Notes: generated by a model from the letters alone, not told the origin. Positions 10,517-23,524 are shown, counted from the stretch's first letter. The stretch is 64,000 bases of DNA from Ottelia alismoides (GCA_037367405.1 JAZKJV010005550.1:620001-684000), one strand, 5' to 3'. Numbers and translations: made by a program.

Positions 10517-12416
10517 GCAATGAACGTAGCCTATTTTTACCAGTCGTTTTTGTATGGTCATTTATCTGATTTATTGATTCATTGTTGTAAATAGTCATTA
10601 ATTTATTTGCAATTAATTCTTTGATTATTGTCGTAAATATTCATTGATTTTGTAAATATTCAGTGATTTGATTATTTGATTATATATGCTAATGCCACCT
10701 TTTGTGACTTTGTTGCGAGGGCTTGCCAACGCGCGGATGGCTTCGTAGGAGGCCGATGCAGCCAAGCTTGGAGGAGCCTAGTCTTCTCTTTATGACGAGT
10801 TGGAAAGAGCACCAAGGGAGAAAGGAGGAGGAATTAGCTTGAAAAAATAATAAATATATCAATTTTGTAATTTATGGTGAGAGAGAGATAGTTTTGGCAT
10901 GCAATATAACTTAGAATCTACTCTTCACAACGAGATCCAGTGCCCGGGAGTCTGTTCACATGGGGGCCAAGTCGCAGCTTTCCGCATTTTCTCGCCTTCT
11001 TTTATTTTGTTTTCCGATGTTTTGAGCTTTCCGCCTTATTTTTCTTTGTTTTGTGTGCATGGAGTCCCTAGATTTAGGTTGCTTGACTCGGTAACTAGGT
11101 TCACATCTTAATAAGAATGCATGTTCCTATAGTCTATTACGTATGGATATAGTCAAATAAATAATGTTAATAATTCAGATCTAAGACCACGTGCTGCTAG
11201 AGGTCGTATAAAGCGTGTGCAGGACCTGTTGTGGCGGGCACCGATTGGCATCAGAGATCGAACCTTGGTCTCACTCCTGAATAACTAACAATTGGTTCTT
11301 CACGATTAATAGCAGCTACTATTTAGGGTGATTTTGTTGTTGTACACCACCATGTATATAGATTTAAAAAAATCTTTTTTGCATACCGTATGGAGAGAGC
11401 TGGGATGCACAGTAAGTCTTCAAACTCAGCATGCATCATTAGGTTCAATGGTGAGAGTTCCATCATTGAATCGACTTGCACGGTTTTTCCGCTATCTCCC
11501 TCTGAATATGAGCACCGAGGACTTAATGAAAATCTACAAAAATGTTAGGTGCTTGTATGAAAACCGACTCAAAAAAAGTGAAAAACCAAAAATTAAAATA
11601 AGGGGACTGCTAAATAAACTTTGACCTTAATTAAAATCCGTAATGGATGATCATTGTTCTAGGATCATAAAGCCCTCATCATTTTCATGTACCTTCTGAC
11701 GGGATCAAAACCCCTCCCATGAGCGAGGCACGTTCCATATGGAATAGAGCCCAAATCTTAGTCTGTAACTGCCTTGTGTATCGCCTGGATTTTCGAAGTA
11801 ATCATGCTTCTATCGTAAGTGACTGAGTAGGGCCTTATCAACGATGGTGTTCCTGCCTTGTGTGGAACATCAACATGGTCTGAAGTACTGAGCATAGGCC
11901 ACGCCTTCATGGGGATGTCTGTCTCATCAGTTTGCGTCCGAGTAGGTTCCTGCATGCTCACGGGTGATTCCAACCTGAGTAAGAACCAAAGTATTGGTTT
12001 CTCCTATCGGCTTACTCTCTCTATTTCTTTGGCTGAGTAGGGATCCAGGAAGGGTTATAAGGACCTCAAAAAGTGCAGACTACAGATTATAAAGGAGGAG
12101 GACAAGTACGGATACTTTTCTAGCAGTACTCTCTCTCCTATAGGATTAGCATGCTAAGGACTTGTTATAAGATATGCCTAAAATAACAACTCTAAAACTG
12201 AAAAGATAATAAGTAGCTGAACCTTCACGGCTTCACATGGTGTGAGTTGGTGAACCCAATTTTGTATTGTGTTTGTATGGATCTAGATTAAGGTTCAAAG
12301 ATCAAGTCCCGCTTGCTTGCACAAATTTTGTCATATGTTTCTCACTTTGACCCCCTCTCAGTTTGAGCCTTTCTACTATTTTGCATTCCAATTTATTCCT
12401 CGTTGATCATCGTATT
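10517..12416 (+). other. 5' untranslated leader of element B, up to the A insertion
   Basis: Non-coding; homologous in patches to the leader of C (GAACCTTCACGG near 12219, TTTGTATTGTGTTTG near 12261, GCATGCATCATT near 11430). It resumes after A at 30232-30273 and ends at the ATG at 30274. A 98-codon ORF at 11328-11624 lies here; C shows no matching frame in the same block, so I treat it as chance. Confidence 0.7.
12412..12416 (+). repeat. Left target-site duplication of element A (GTATT)
   Basis: GTATT immediately left of A's LTR; the same five bases follow A at 30227-30231. Five bases is the usual Ty3/Gypsy duplication. Confidence 0.9.
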
Positions 12417-15400
12417 TGATAACAGAGGATTTGGCGAGGGTCAAAATACGTCTCGTACAAGGCGGAGACGACAGTGTCGCTGAGGCGACCGCTCACGAAA
12501 CCCATGTTAATCAGAGATTAACCCACAATAAATATCAAGCAATGAAATCCCAAAATGTGAATTAAAATTTATTAGCTCTACCATAAAATATGCACAGTGT
12601 GTACAGAGAGCAAAAACGAGTAGCTTACAGTTATTCATGTGCAAGTTAGTCATGTATGCATGCAAGTCTTTTGTGGGTTTTTAATTTTTTCCCTTTTTAT
12701 TTTATTTTATTTTATTTTATTTTCTATTTTTTTGTATTTGATTTTTATTTTTCTGATTTTTTTTATTTTCTTTTTATAACTTATATTTTTATTTTCTTTT
12801 TCCTCTTTTTTTAATAAAGGCAATATATATAAGGAATATATACATATATACTAGATATAAGAGAGATAAAAATAGGGAAAATGATCAGAATACAGTAAAT
12901 AAAATATTTTTGTGATCTTTATATTTTTCTAATGTTTGTGTGATTTTTCTAGATTTTTCCTATTTTTTGTATTTTTAATGTCATAAATACTAAAAATAGT
13001 GAATAAAAGTTGCTGGCCGAAATTAAAATGAGGATGAAAAAACTAAACATGGTCCAAAATTCCTCAATTTAATTTTAAAATAAAGATAATGAAATAGGGA
13101 AAATTCAGCAACTGAAATTATATTTTTAGGATTTTTCTGGAGTTTTTAATGTTTTTATAAAGGTTTTTGGAGTTTTGCAATTTTTAGGAGTTTTCTTTTG
13201 TAATTTTTATTGATTTTTAGATTGAAGCTACAACAAACTAAGAACATGAAATATAATTTTTTTGGAATTTTTCAAAAACATTTTATAATTTTTATGTATT
13301 TTCTAATGCAAACAGTGCTGGAAATGCATGTTTTTAAATTTTTATAAATATTAAAATGAAATAAAAATGTGAAATAAAAATACGACATGATAATATAATG
13401 CAATAGGAACCTATGATATTTTTTGGTGATTTTTGGAATTTTATAAATGCATGCAATAAATAGGGAAAGCAAATAGAAATTCCAACACTAACAGGCGCAT
13501 TTGTGCAAATAAAATAAGGTCCACGGGATTCTGAGCAATTTTACCAAATAAATAGAACGTGAACATGAAGTTTCAAGACCAAAATCATATTTCAGAACCC
13601 ACCATGGGGTCCTTGCAATTTTTCCAATCACGTGGTACTACACGTGCCTCACACGCACAGGGACCAAGACGCAATTTTCATAAAAGTAAGGAGTCTGCGT
13701 GCAATTTTTACAAAAATATAACACTGCAAATTTTATGTAATGTATCTTTAAGAAATACCAGGACATACAGGGGCATCCATGAAATATTTCCAAGCGCATG
13801 TGGGACATCACGTGGTCTGACGTGGAATGGACCTCGATGTAAATACCAAGAACCCAGGGGTCGATTTGCAAAATACCCCTTTATTTTAAACGTTACACGA
13901 TATTTAATGGACTAAATAATAAATACAAAAAGGTAGGGGCTTAAAATGTAAATTACCCCTTATTAGGCGCTGGTGGACGGCGGATCTTCATTGACTTGAA
14001 CACGTGTCATCCATCGGACGGTTGATGACGCTTCATGGTTGGATGGTTGAGATTAGATCTCCCGATGAGATCGGACGGTCACAAGGCTTTGCATCCAATG
14101 GCAGCTGCTACGTCTGGGGTCTTCATCTTCATCGGACGGCTCTGGAGCGGCGTGGAAGAACAGGGACGAAGCTCGCGCGCGGCGAGCTTCGATCGTGAAG
14201 TGTCGACGCCTCCGGCCTTCTTCATCGCCTTCGATGGTCTCAGTACATGCCTGGAAGCTCCCCGCATCGGCTGATGGTCTCCGCTCGACCCCTGAAGGTC
14301 CCAGACGTTCAGGCGAGCTCGAGGAAGGAAGGGACCTCCAGGAACCTCTTCCCGGAATCGATCAAGCCTAAGAGGGCTTCTTGTACGTCAAGGCATGCAC
14401 AGGAAGAACCAGCGGCTTGAGGCGAAGCTCCTCGACCTGGAGTTTGAAGGTTTAGCATGAAAAATGAAGGTGGGTGGCGAGGTTCTGGCGAGCGGTGGAG
14501 GGGAACCTCGATTCGCGGACCCACGAAGGATCCAGATGATCAGGGGTGTACAGATGATGATGAAGGCAAAAGGGAACGATATGGTTGCGAAATGGGTGTC
14601 AGAGGTTAACTAGAGAGCTCAGGAGTCGTCGCCGGAGCAGAGCTCCAGCGAACTACAACTCGACCAAACTGAGGCGATCTACTAAGCTAATTGCTAAACT
14701 AAATGCGGGGAAAGAACGCTGGAATTAAAATCTACCTAATGAGACAAGAAAGAAATGCTCTAATACCTGGTGGGAACCAGGGAGCTTGGTGTCACCAGAG
14801 CTCTGCCGTGGGTGCAGCTCCCACCTCCTCCGACCGATTCAAAGCGCCAAAGACCTCCTCCTGTCACGAGGGGACCTCCAGGACCGAATACGAGGAAGGG
14901 AGAAGACTAAAAACTGACCAAATTTGCGAAGGAGGTCGGAGCTTCTTATTTATAAACATCACGAGGCACCCTTATTGACCGGCTCAAATCAAAGAATACA
15001 ATGAGTCTATGAGTAATCTAAGATGTTGGCGTGATTGTACAATGATCTGGCGACAATTCTTATGAAGGAAGCAAGGTCGATCGATGGACGAGACGCCCAT
15101 GAAAAATGCAAGAAAATCGGGGAACCACCAGGTCTGGTGGTTCAGAGATGTGGATGGAACAGTTGACCAGAGGTCAACGAAGGCCGCGCTCCTATTGGTT
15201 CGCGTCAGCCGCTAGAAGACAAAACAGATGGTTTTATTCAAAAATAATTAATTTCAAATAGTAAATGATTTTATTATTTTTCGAGTATAAAATAAAAAAT
15301 GTTTATTATTTTATGTAGTATTTTAATATGATTTTTATTTATTTTTTTGGCTTTATTTATTAGTATTTTATTTTTATGAGTGTATTTATAGGTATATTTA

Positions 15401-16543
15401 CCTATGTTTTGGGTATTTTTTATTTTTATTTTATTTATTTTATTTTATTATTTCATTTTCTTATTTTATATATTTATAACTTATTTTTGTGAGTGTAAAT
15501 ATATTTTTCTTTGATTTTTATGAGTCTATTTACATTTTTAGATAAATAGGTGTATATAATATGTAGGTATACTTATAGGTATTTTACCTATGTTTTGTAC
15601 ATATTTTATTTATTTAATGAATTTTATGGGTTTTATCTTGGATTTACATTTTTAATGGAATATAGATGATATTTACAATTTGATAAAAAAATATAAATGA
15701 ATAGAAGAATGAAATCCCTTTTTATTTATATATAAGTAATACATAGGTATTTTGCCAATGTGATTTTATAGACTTATTTTATTTGAGGTTTTCTTTTTGG
15801 TTTCTTTTTAGTTCCAATATGTACATATATTATGTATATTATTCACAAAATTCTAAAAATATAATCCTGTAAAAGTAATGAATAATGAATATAATGAATA
15901 TTTTAATCGTTATTATGTACAATGCGGGCCAAAACCCTAACTTTCACATATGAGTTCCAAAAATTATGAAGCCAATTTTATTAAATAGTTCTTGAAAAGA
16001 TATATACAATTAAAGGTGATTTTGGTGGATTTTGAGTTTTTGTTTGCTCGATATGGGTCTGTGAAGTTGAGACTCTGCCTTTTTATTCTGTGTATAAAAT
16101 GTGCTCTGTGTATCATTTTTGTACAAACTCAATTTTGTATTTTTATTTACATTATTATCTACTACTTTCATGAAAAAGTTTCTTTATTTGATGAATAAAT
16201 AATTAGATACAAAATAGGTGCCAAAAATGCATAAATCAAGAATGAATGAATAAAATATTTACTGTATTCTCGGCCCTTATCTCCCCCTACTTTATTCCTT
16301 GTCGACCAATTCCATTTTGGACTTGGTCTCGGGGTCAGGGTCATAAAATATTTGTAATATTTTACTCTTTTTTCTTTTCTTCTCTTTATTCTATAATTTT
16401 GGCATTAAAAACCTTATTTTATGTACAATAAATGCAATGAATAATGAATGCTATTATAGACAAATTAATGTTATTTACATGCATTAGCCAGGGTTTTCAA
16501 GGCCAAAATGATAGAATAAAGGTGATGAAATGGAGATTCATCA
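12417..16543 (-). repeat. 3' LTR of element A (4127 bp)
   Basis: On the minus strand starts TGATGAATCTCC at 16543 and ends TGTTATCA at 12417. It has the LTR-start inverted repeat TGATGAA/TTCATCA. It lacks about 22 bases at about 12602 that contain the U5 box GGTTCGACCTCTACATAC present in the other copy. The 60-90 aa ORFs at 14000-14530 are GC-rich LTR sequence, not genes. Confidence 0.92.
14947..14954 (-). promoter_or_regulatory. TATA box in 3' LTR of A
   Basis: Minus strand ...GTTTATAAATAAG; identical in the 5' LTR (28750-28757) and in B's 3' LTR (41522-41529). Confidence 0.7.
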
Positions 16544-16557
16544 CCCCCCCTATACTT
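16544..16557 (-). promoter_or_regulatory. Polypurine tract of element A
   Basis: Minus strand AAGTATAGGGGGGG directly before the LTR start TGATGAATC. This is the expected site for RNase-H-resistant plus-strand priming. The same AAGTATAGGGGG recurs several times upstream in the 3' UTR. Confidence 0.85.
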
Positions 16558-18878
16558 GCCTTTGCTAGTCCCTAGCAAATACTTATGCAATAAGTACAAA
16601 AGAGAACAAAGAATAAGAAGAAAAAGAAAAAGAGAAATGAAAGAGATAGAGTGAATAGGGTTGCTTTCAGTGCAATATCTATCCTTACAAAATCAGAATT
16701 TGGAGCTTCTGTTAGACCTTGGGTGTGGATTTGTGTAGAACCTAGTCGAGAACCATCTTTAAAACACAACAGCCTTCGAGAGTCACAGAATTCGGTTCAA
16801 CCCACCTCAATAGCCTGGTCAAATCTGGCCTACGCCATACGCAAACCCTTATGACTATGAAGCTGACTTATACAGTGTAAGTGATAGTGGCTCTCCTCAA
16901 CTGAAATGACAAAGGAACTAACTTCTCCAGAATGACAACCCAGTGATTCCCCAATCCAGCCCTCTGTCATCGAGGAGCGGGGCATTCCCTTCTAAGTTCA
17001 AGTGGCATCCGACTCAATAGGAGGAGGGGAAGAAGAGAATGAACGGTAGCCAGTATAGCTACCTATCTTGGGATGCAAGACCAGTGTAGTCAAGTCATCC
17101 AGCTGCAGGCTCACATGGGATAACTTTGATGCTCAAGCTTGCTTATTTTCTATATAACATATATACATGCTCCGGCAGGCACTTTTATTTTATTTTCAAG
17201 CCTGTCCACTTTTTTGGAGAGATTTTTTTTTGAAATACTATTCATAGCAGCAATTACATAAGGACTTTTTCCTCTTGAGCCAGAAGACTATCCCTCTTTT
17301 GAAGCTTTATCGCAACCCACACTCTCCTGTCATTCGACTTCATTGAAACTGGACCAGGTTGGGGTGCATTTCCCTCCCTAGACGAGGATAAATGTTTCCA
17401 CCTGTGTGCGTCTCAGACTGGCAAATCCAACCCCCTCACCACTCCAACTGAGTTGAGCCAAGTGAAAGGTGCAAAGTATCCAAGTTAGGTCACGGCCGAC
17501 AAGAGTCATGTGTGTCTCGAAAAGTTCTAGTTAGTTAGTTGAGGTGACTTGAACCCAGCCCTGATTTCTCAAAGAATTAAGTCTGAATAGACCTGAAGTA
17601 CCTTAAACCTAGTTCCCATAAGGTTCCAGTGTAGTTAGGTGCGGTAAGGTCCAACCAAGCTCCAATTTTAGACTTTATTGGACTGGTTCAATCATCAAGC
17701 TCACTCAAAAAGAATATGAATGATATGCTCATGTTATGTACAATGAATGATGCAATTTTTCACTAAGAATTTAAAAATCTATGAACCTTTTTACACAAAG
17801 AATTTTTTTGCAGATAAAAAGAATTTAAGCACACAAAGTATAAAATATTTATAGCTATTTACACGGGCGTGCCGCTTTATTTTACAAGAATTAAGAATTT
17901 TAACGATCCACAAGTGTTGACCAGTTACTTTTAGGTACATATATGTATACAATTGACAAAGACTTTTTATTGAACGGCTTTACAGATACGTCCACATATT
18001 TATTTTATCTATTAATTTTATTTTTGTTTTTGTCATTTATTATTTTTTATTTGAAAACATTTTTAAAACTATAGTACACGATAATTTTTGAAAGCATTTA
18101 CAAACATTTGAAAACTAGTTTGCAAAGATTTGCCACACTATGTATATACATTTTCCACAATAGTTTTTACAAACATTTTTCAAAACATTTGCACATAGGT
18201 GTCAAATCCTTTGTTTCACACAAAGAAGAAAATTTTTCAAACAAAGCAATTTTTACACAGGTTGAAAACATTTCACATTAAGTTTTCCAAACAGTTCACA
18301 CTATTTTTCAAATTATATTGTAAAGGTATTTAACCTGATTTATTAATCAATATATACAAAGAAAAACTATACTTTATGTACAACATGGTTTAGGCTCTTA
18401 TAAGTTTTATTTGGAATTATTGCTTGTTTTTGCGTGAGATATTTTTGTGCAGACTCCTCAGACTTATTTGAGAATCATTTTCAAAAGATTTTGAAGACTT
18501 TAGTCCAAAATATTTTTACAAACATGTACACGCATTTGGAAATGATTTTACAAAGGTTTTTCGAACAGTATATATAGATTTTTCAAAACAATTTTACAAC
18601 CAATTTTCCAACCATTTGCAAACCATTTTTCAAACATTTTTATTCCACTCAAAGAAAATAAATTTTGCAAACAAAACTATTTACAAAGGTTGAATACTTT
18701 GTACACACTCTTTTTCAAGCAATTTTCAAAAGATTTCACAAGGAGAACATTTTGCACAAAGCGTTTTGTCCTGATTTATTGATCAGTATGGACAAAAAGA
18801 GTCTGAGGAGCTCACGATCATCTTTTATTATCGTACCATAAATACTTTGAATATTATTCTTAGCTCTAGGTAGGATTT

Positions 18879-18972
18879 TATTATTATTATTTATTATTAT
18901 TATTTATTTATTATATATATATTATTTATTATTATTATTTATATTATTTTATTATTATTATTATTATTATTT
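18879..18972. repeat. (TTA)n-type microsatellite
   Basis: Interrupted TTA repeats in the 3' UTR of A. Absent from the corresponding place in B, so it expanded in A's lineage. Confidence 0.85.
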
Positions 18973-18980
18973 TATTGATA

Positions 18981-19380
18981 GTATGAGTTATGGCTTATAG
19001 TATATACATAGTATATGCAACCCCCTATACTTAAATTGAGCTATGTTCTCATAGATCGAAGAGAAAAGAGAAGACATAACTCGTACTGAGTATAGACAAG
19101 TCTAAAGAATAAATAAATATAGGAAAGAATGAACGAATGAGAAGTCGACTGTCCCCCTATACTTAGGATCGAATAATCCTAAGTATAGCAGATTGTACAC
19201 CAAGCAGGGAGGGTCAAGGGTGTTAATAAACAGGTCGTACTCAGATTGTCTCCCCCTATACTTAGGGTAAGATACTCCTAAGTATAGACAAGAAGAGGAG
19301 ACAATGGAGCGGATCAAAGAATAGAGAAACTCGGGGTGCACACCCCCCTATACTTAGGATAAAGTACGTCCTAAGTATAG
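18981..19380 (-). repeat. PPT-like hairpin array of element A
   Basis: Three inverted repeats of the form CTATACTTAGGAT...ATCCTAAGTATAG with a G/C run at one edge: 19343-19380, 19252-19288 and 19153-19188. A fourth half-copy is at 19020-19033. The 3' arm plus G-run in each repeats the polypurine tract at 16544. The fourth copy lies between arms at 19086-19075 (GTACGAGTTATG) and 18992-18981 (CATAACTCATAC). Confidence 0.85.
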
Positions 19381-19453
19381 AAGACTGTCAACAAGGGGCG
19401 ACACCTCTTTTGCAAGAAAAGAAAATAGAAAAGGAAAAGAAGAAAAGAAGAAA

Positions 19454-20707
19454 TCAGATGAATAGTTTTTGATGTGCGGCATCTGAATCTTCTGATGCTG
19501 ACAATGTAGTGGATGTCTCATCAAGGCGTAGAAGCAAGATGGAGTCGACAATGGCCAAGAACGTATCAGGCTCGAGGTAAGGCTTCAGGAGTTGACCATT
19601 GACGACGAATGGTTGTGCGTCAGGAGACAATTCTGATATGGCAATACTTCCATTATCACGCACTTCACAAACTCGGAATGGCCCGGTCCACTTACTCATT
19701 AATTTGCCCGGGAAGATCCGCAACTTTGCGTCAAATAACTATACCTTCTGTCCAACTTCAAAGGTCTTTCGTCTGATGTGTCAGTCATGCCAGCGTTTTA
19801 CCTTTTCCTTGTACATCAATGTGTTATCGTATGCAGAGTCTCGGAACTTCAGGAGTCTGTTCAGATCATCTTTTCTTTTCTGACTACTTTTCCGTGAGTC
19901 CAAATTGCACATGTTGATTGCCCATAAAGACTTGTGAATTAGTTCGATGGGTAAATGGCATGGCTTCCCGTATAAAAGATGGTAGGGCGACATGACCAAT
20001 GGAGACTTGTAGGTGGTCCTGTAAGCCCAGAGGATTGAGTCCAAGAGTTGAGACCAGTTCTTTCTGTCCGACCGTACAAATTTCTGAAGAATCGTCTTGA
20101 TTTCTCTATTCGATAATTCGGCCATGCCATTGGTCTGAGGATGATAAGGGGAGGCGACACGATGGTCGATGTCGTACTCCTTCGTTAGTTTCTTGACCTC
20201 TTTGTTAATGAAATGGCTACCCCCATCTGATATGAGAATCTTCGGGATACCGAACCGCGTAATGATGTTATCTCTCAAGAATCGGCACACTGTCCGATTG
20301 TCAGCGGCTCGAGCAGGAATAGCTTCAACCCAATGACTCACGTAATCTACGGCAAGAAGGATGTGCTCAAAACCCTGACTGTTAGGGAAAGGTCCCATGA
20401 AATCAATGCCCCATGCATCAAAAACATCTGCTATCTGGATGATCTTTAGAGGCATCGAATCTTTTGCAGTGAGTGTACCCTTCAATCTCTGACAGTCAAT
20501 GCATTGTTTGACAAATACTGCTGCATCCTTGAATAGTATGGGCCACTAGAAGCCACACTGAAGTACTTTGGCTGTCGTACGATCTCCAGAGTGATGTCCA
20601 CCAGATTCGAGCGAGTGACAGTGCTCGAGGACACTATAATGCTCCTCCTGAGGGATGCGCCTGTGCCAAATGCAATCCGCTCCTTCCCTGAATAAAAGAG
20701 GATCTTC
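19454..20707 (-). pseudogene. Integrase of element A
   Basis: Inserts the cDNA into the host chromosome. The zinc-finger part has LEHCHSLESGGHH and CIDCQR (HHCC pattern). The core holds the complete D,D-35-E set: Asp in WGIDFMGPF, Asp in ILISDGGSHF, and Glu in NGMAELSNREIK exactly 36 residues later. The C-terminal part (SKWTGPFRVCEV...NGQLLKPYLEP) has no chromodomain. In-frame stops sit at 20546-20548 (TGG to TAG relative to B), 19781-19783 (TGA) and 19739-19741 (TGG to TAG); the reading frame itself is never shifted. It follows RNase H in the same frame; the stop at 19454 ends pol. Confidence 0.93.
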
Positions 20708-21280
20708 CTATTGATAGAAATGGATGGTCGACATGAATTTATTCTTCTGATTCTTCGTCCAATCTGATGGTATTACCCCCGAGGCGAGGTAATTGACTAT
20801 GTCAGCATACCAAGGGAGAAAATCCACTGCCAAGATTGACTCATCTGGAAAGGTTTCTGTGATAGGTGCACTGTTCAGGGGAGGCCCATGCTGCTCAATT
20901 CTGGAGAGATGGTTTACTACCACATTCTGAACTCTAGGCTTGTCCTTAATTTCCAAATCAAATTCCTGGAGGAGAAGGATCCATCGAATCAGTCTCGGCT
21001 TGGCATCCTTCTTCTGCTGTAGGTACCGGATAGCAGAGTGGTCTGTAAAAATGATAACTTTTGATCCGAGCAAATAGGATCTGAACTTCTCGAGGGCGAA
21101 AACCATAGTCAGCAACTCTTTCTCTGTCACAGTGTAATTTCTTTGCGCCTCATCTAATGTTTTGCTGGCGTAGTGAATGGCATAGGGCACTTTTTCTTTT
21201 CTCTATCTAAGAACAACCCCGACTGCAAAGTTTGACGCATCAGTCATGATCTCAAAAGGAAGAGACCAATCCGACGGCTG
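20708..21280 (-). pseudogene. RNase H domain of element A
   Basis: Degrades the RNA of the RNA:DNA hybrid during reverse transcription. Visible are MTDASNFAVGVVL (first catalytic Asp), [21 protein letters not shown] (catalytic Glu), [12 protein letters not shown] (third acidic residue) and the downstream [21 protein letters not shown]...DHLSRIE. An in-frame TAG at 21203-21205 breaks the domain shortly after its first motif; B has TAG at the same codon, whereas F has CAA. A second stop (TGG to TAG) at 20708-20710 follows the linker to integrase. No frameshift. Confidence 0.92.
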
Positions 21281-22195
21281 AAGGACTGGAGCCTGAGTGA
21301 TACGCTCCTTCAGTTGGTTGAAAGCAAGGAGAACTTGGTGATCGATATTGAACTCAGTTTCCTTGCATAAAAGCTCTGTCAAAGGTCGGGCGATGCTGCT
21401 AAAATCCTTGATGAATCATCTGTAAAATCCCACATGCCCCGGGAATGACCTTACATTTTTCACTGACTGAGGTGGCTCTAAATTGGCAATAACATCCACC
21501 TTTGTCGGGTCGACTTCCATGCCACGTTTGGAAACGAAGTGACCCAGCACAATGCCTTCGGTGACCATGAAGTGGCTCTTTTCCCATGAAAGCACTAAAT
21601 TGACTTCACGACATTTCTGAAGCACTCTGTCTAGGTGCCCAAGACAAGAATCGAAACTGTCACCATAGACAGAGAAGTCATCCATGAACACCTCGAGAAA
21701 ACTGCCTACCATCTCGGCAAAAACTGCTAGCATGCATCTTTGGAATGTCGCCGGTGCATTGCATAATCCAAAGGGCATTCTCCTGAAGGCATAGGTGTCG
21801 AACGGGCAAGTGAAGGTAGTCTTCTCTTGATCTTTGGGAGCGATTGCCACCTGGTTGTACTTGGAATACCCATCCAAGAAGCAGAAGAACTCCCTGCCTG
21901 CTAGTCTTTACAAAACTTGATCAATGAATGGCAAGGGGAAGAGGTCCTTCTTAGTTGTTGCATTAAGACAGCGGTAGCCAACACACACCCGACAGGATGT
22001 TGGTACCCGAGTGGATATTTCCTCTCTTTTGTCATTGGTAACCACGGTAAGCCTGGATTTCTTTGGAATGATATGCAGGGGGCTTACGCATTTTGAATCG
22101 GAGATGGGATAGATGAAGCCTGCGTCATACCATTTCGTGATCTCTTTCATGACGACGTCCCTAAGGTTTGGATTCAGTCTTCTTTGGAATTCGCA
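21281..22195 (-). pseudogene. Reverse transcriptase domain of element A
   Basis: Copies the element RNA to DNA. From the N-terminus: RRLNPNLRDVVMKEI, SPLHIIPKKSRLTVV, VCVGYRCLNATTKKDLFPLPFIDQ, FCFLDGYSKYNQVAIAPKDQEKTTFTC (in pieces), FRRMPFGLCNAPATFQRCM, the catalytic box VFMDDFSVYG, and SWEKSHFMVTEGIVLGH. Both Asp of the xxDD box are intact. In-frame stops: TAA at 21908-21910 (GAA in B) and TGA at 21416-21418 (AGA in B). Two other motif residues differ from B (VCVGYRCL versus VCVDYRRL), a likely damaging D-to-G change. Same frame throughout. Confidence 0.93.
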
Positions 22196-23524
22196 GGACG
22201 GCTCGGCATCTTCTTCCAGATAAATGTAGTGTGAACACAATGCTGGATTTATCCCATGGAGATCTGATACGCACCAACCAAGTGCCTTGCAGTTCTTTTC
22301 TAGAACCTCAAGAAGTCGAGATTCCTGATCCGGATTCAGCCTGCTGATGATGATGACCGGATACATGTGTTCTTTACCCGCAAGGAAAGCATACTTCAGG
22401 CCTGCAGGAAGTGGCTTGAGTTCTGGTTTTGCTCTGTCCAACTTGTTGGTCACTTCAGACACTATACTGGTGGTGGGATGAACTTCTTTGATGAAACTAC
22501 CATTGTCAGTATTCTGTTGAGATCCTGGTGAGGTGTCGAACGGTTCTGTAATAAGTTCATGGTGATCGGGCTGGAGTGAATTCTCAAAATCACCAAGTTG
22601 CACCAGCATCAGAGAGTCTGTCTCCCAAGAATCATCGGAGCATAGGTCAACTGTGCCTTCCGAGTCCTCCTCAAGAGTGAGGATTTCTCGGGTCCATGAA
22701 TCATTCAATGAAAGAGATGCGTCTCTGATTTATGCAATAAAGTCACAGTCTACTTCTGATACTGTATGACTCTCATCAGTTGTGGCGTTCGGCTCTCTGA
22801 TCATGTCTATAGTGATTTGCTTGTTGTTCGAGCTGAAAGTGATCTTGTCGGACCTGTAATCAACCACGGCACCTGAGGTATGCAAGAATGGTCGGCCAAG
22901 GATGATAGGGGTCTGGAGTAAGGGTGCGGGTGAGTCCATATCAAGGACTACAAAATCAACAGGGAATTGCATCTCCCGCACCTTCACCACAACGTCTTCC
23001 ATCAGACCTTTAGGTCGCTTGGGGGATCGGTCAGCGAACGGAAGGATCATCTATGTTGGCTTGAGTGGACCTAGCCCAAACTCTTGCATGAGGGAAGAGG
23101 GCAAAAGGTTGATAGAAGATCCGCTGTCAAGGAGAGTACGCTCGAAGACCTGATCAAATATCTCACAACTGATAAGAGGCGCTCCTTTGTCTTGTTTCTT
23201 CTGGGGGAGATTGTTGATGGCTGCGATAGTGGCCGTGGAAAGCACATGCCTCTTGAACTGATTGCGTTTGTTCTTGCGTGTCGAACGACGCCTGCTAGTA
23301 CATGCTTCTTTCAAACCTTTCTTCGCAGCTGGCATGTATTCCATGGCCTTGAGTAAGGGAATATCAACAGTTAAGCTGTCTATTATTTTCACAACTCCAG
23401 GATCAGACAATGCACTTTTTCTTTTTGCAATTTTTTTGGATTTTTCAATTACATTAGGAAACGGAATATTTACATCACTGGAAGGTAAAATAGAGTTCTT
23501 ATTTACATCAGAATTATCGCCCAC
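22196..23524 (-). pseudogene. Aspartic protease and protease-RT linker of element A
   Basis: Processes gag-pol. After the linker from gag comes HVLSTATIAAINNLPQK, then the active site LLDSGSSINLLPSS with an intact D-S-G triad, FADRSPKRPKGL, PVDFVVLDMDSP and IILGRPFLHTSGAVVDY. An in-frame TAG (23051-23053) falls 25 residues after the active-site Asp, and a TAA (22730-22732; GAA in B) ends the domain. The linker toward RT (22196-22729) is acidic and ends with an EHMYPVIIISRLNPDQES segment that B also has. All of this is in the frame used by RT, RNase H and integrase. Confidence 0.9.

Larger units (their letters stand above)
16558..19453 (-). other. Long 3' untranslated region of element A
   Basis: 2.9 kb with no plausible ORF but extensive similarity to the same region of B (37056-39923) and F. 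In transcript order it holds the PPT-like hairpin array (19380-19020), a (TTA)n microsatellite, an A/T-rich array of degenerate TTTGCAAAA/TTTTGAAAA units in two tandem copies, each headed by a CTGAT-AATA-AATCAG-like palindrome (18793-18770 and 18357-18332), and a less AT-rich conserved block (about 17720-16600). Confidence 0.75.

Noticed and set aside
11328..11624. 98-aa ORF in the leader of B
   Set aside because: The homologous leader block of C has no matching reading frame; treated as chance.
18981..19380. CRISPR-like array
   Set aside because: Three spaced repeats, but each is an inverted pair inside a plant retrotransposon 3' UTR, the spacers are shared among elements, and no cas genes are present.
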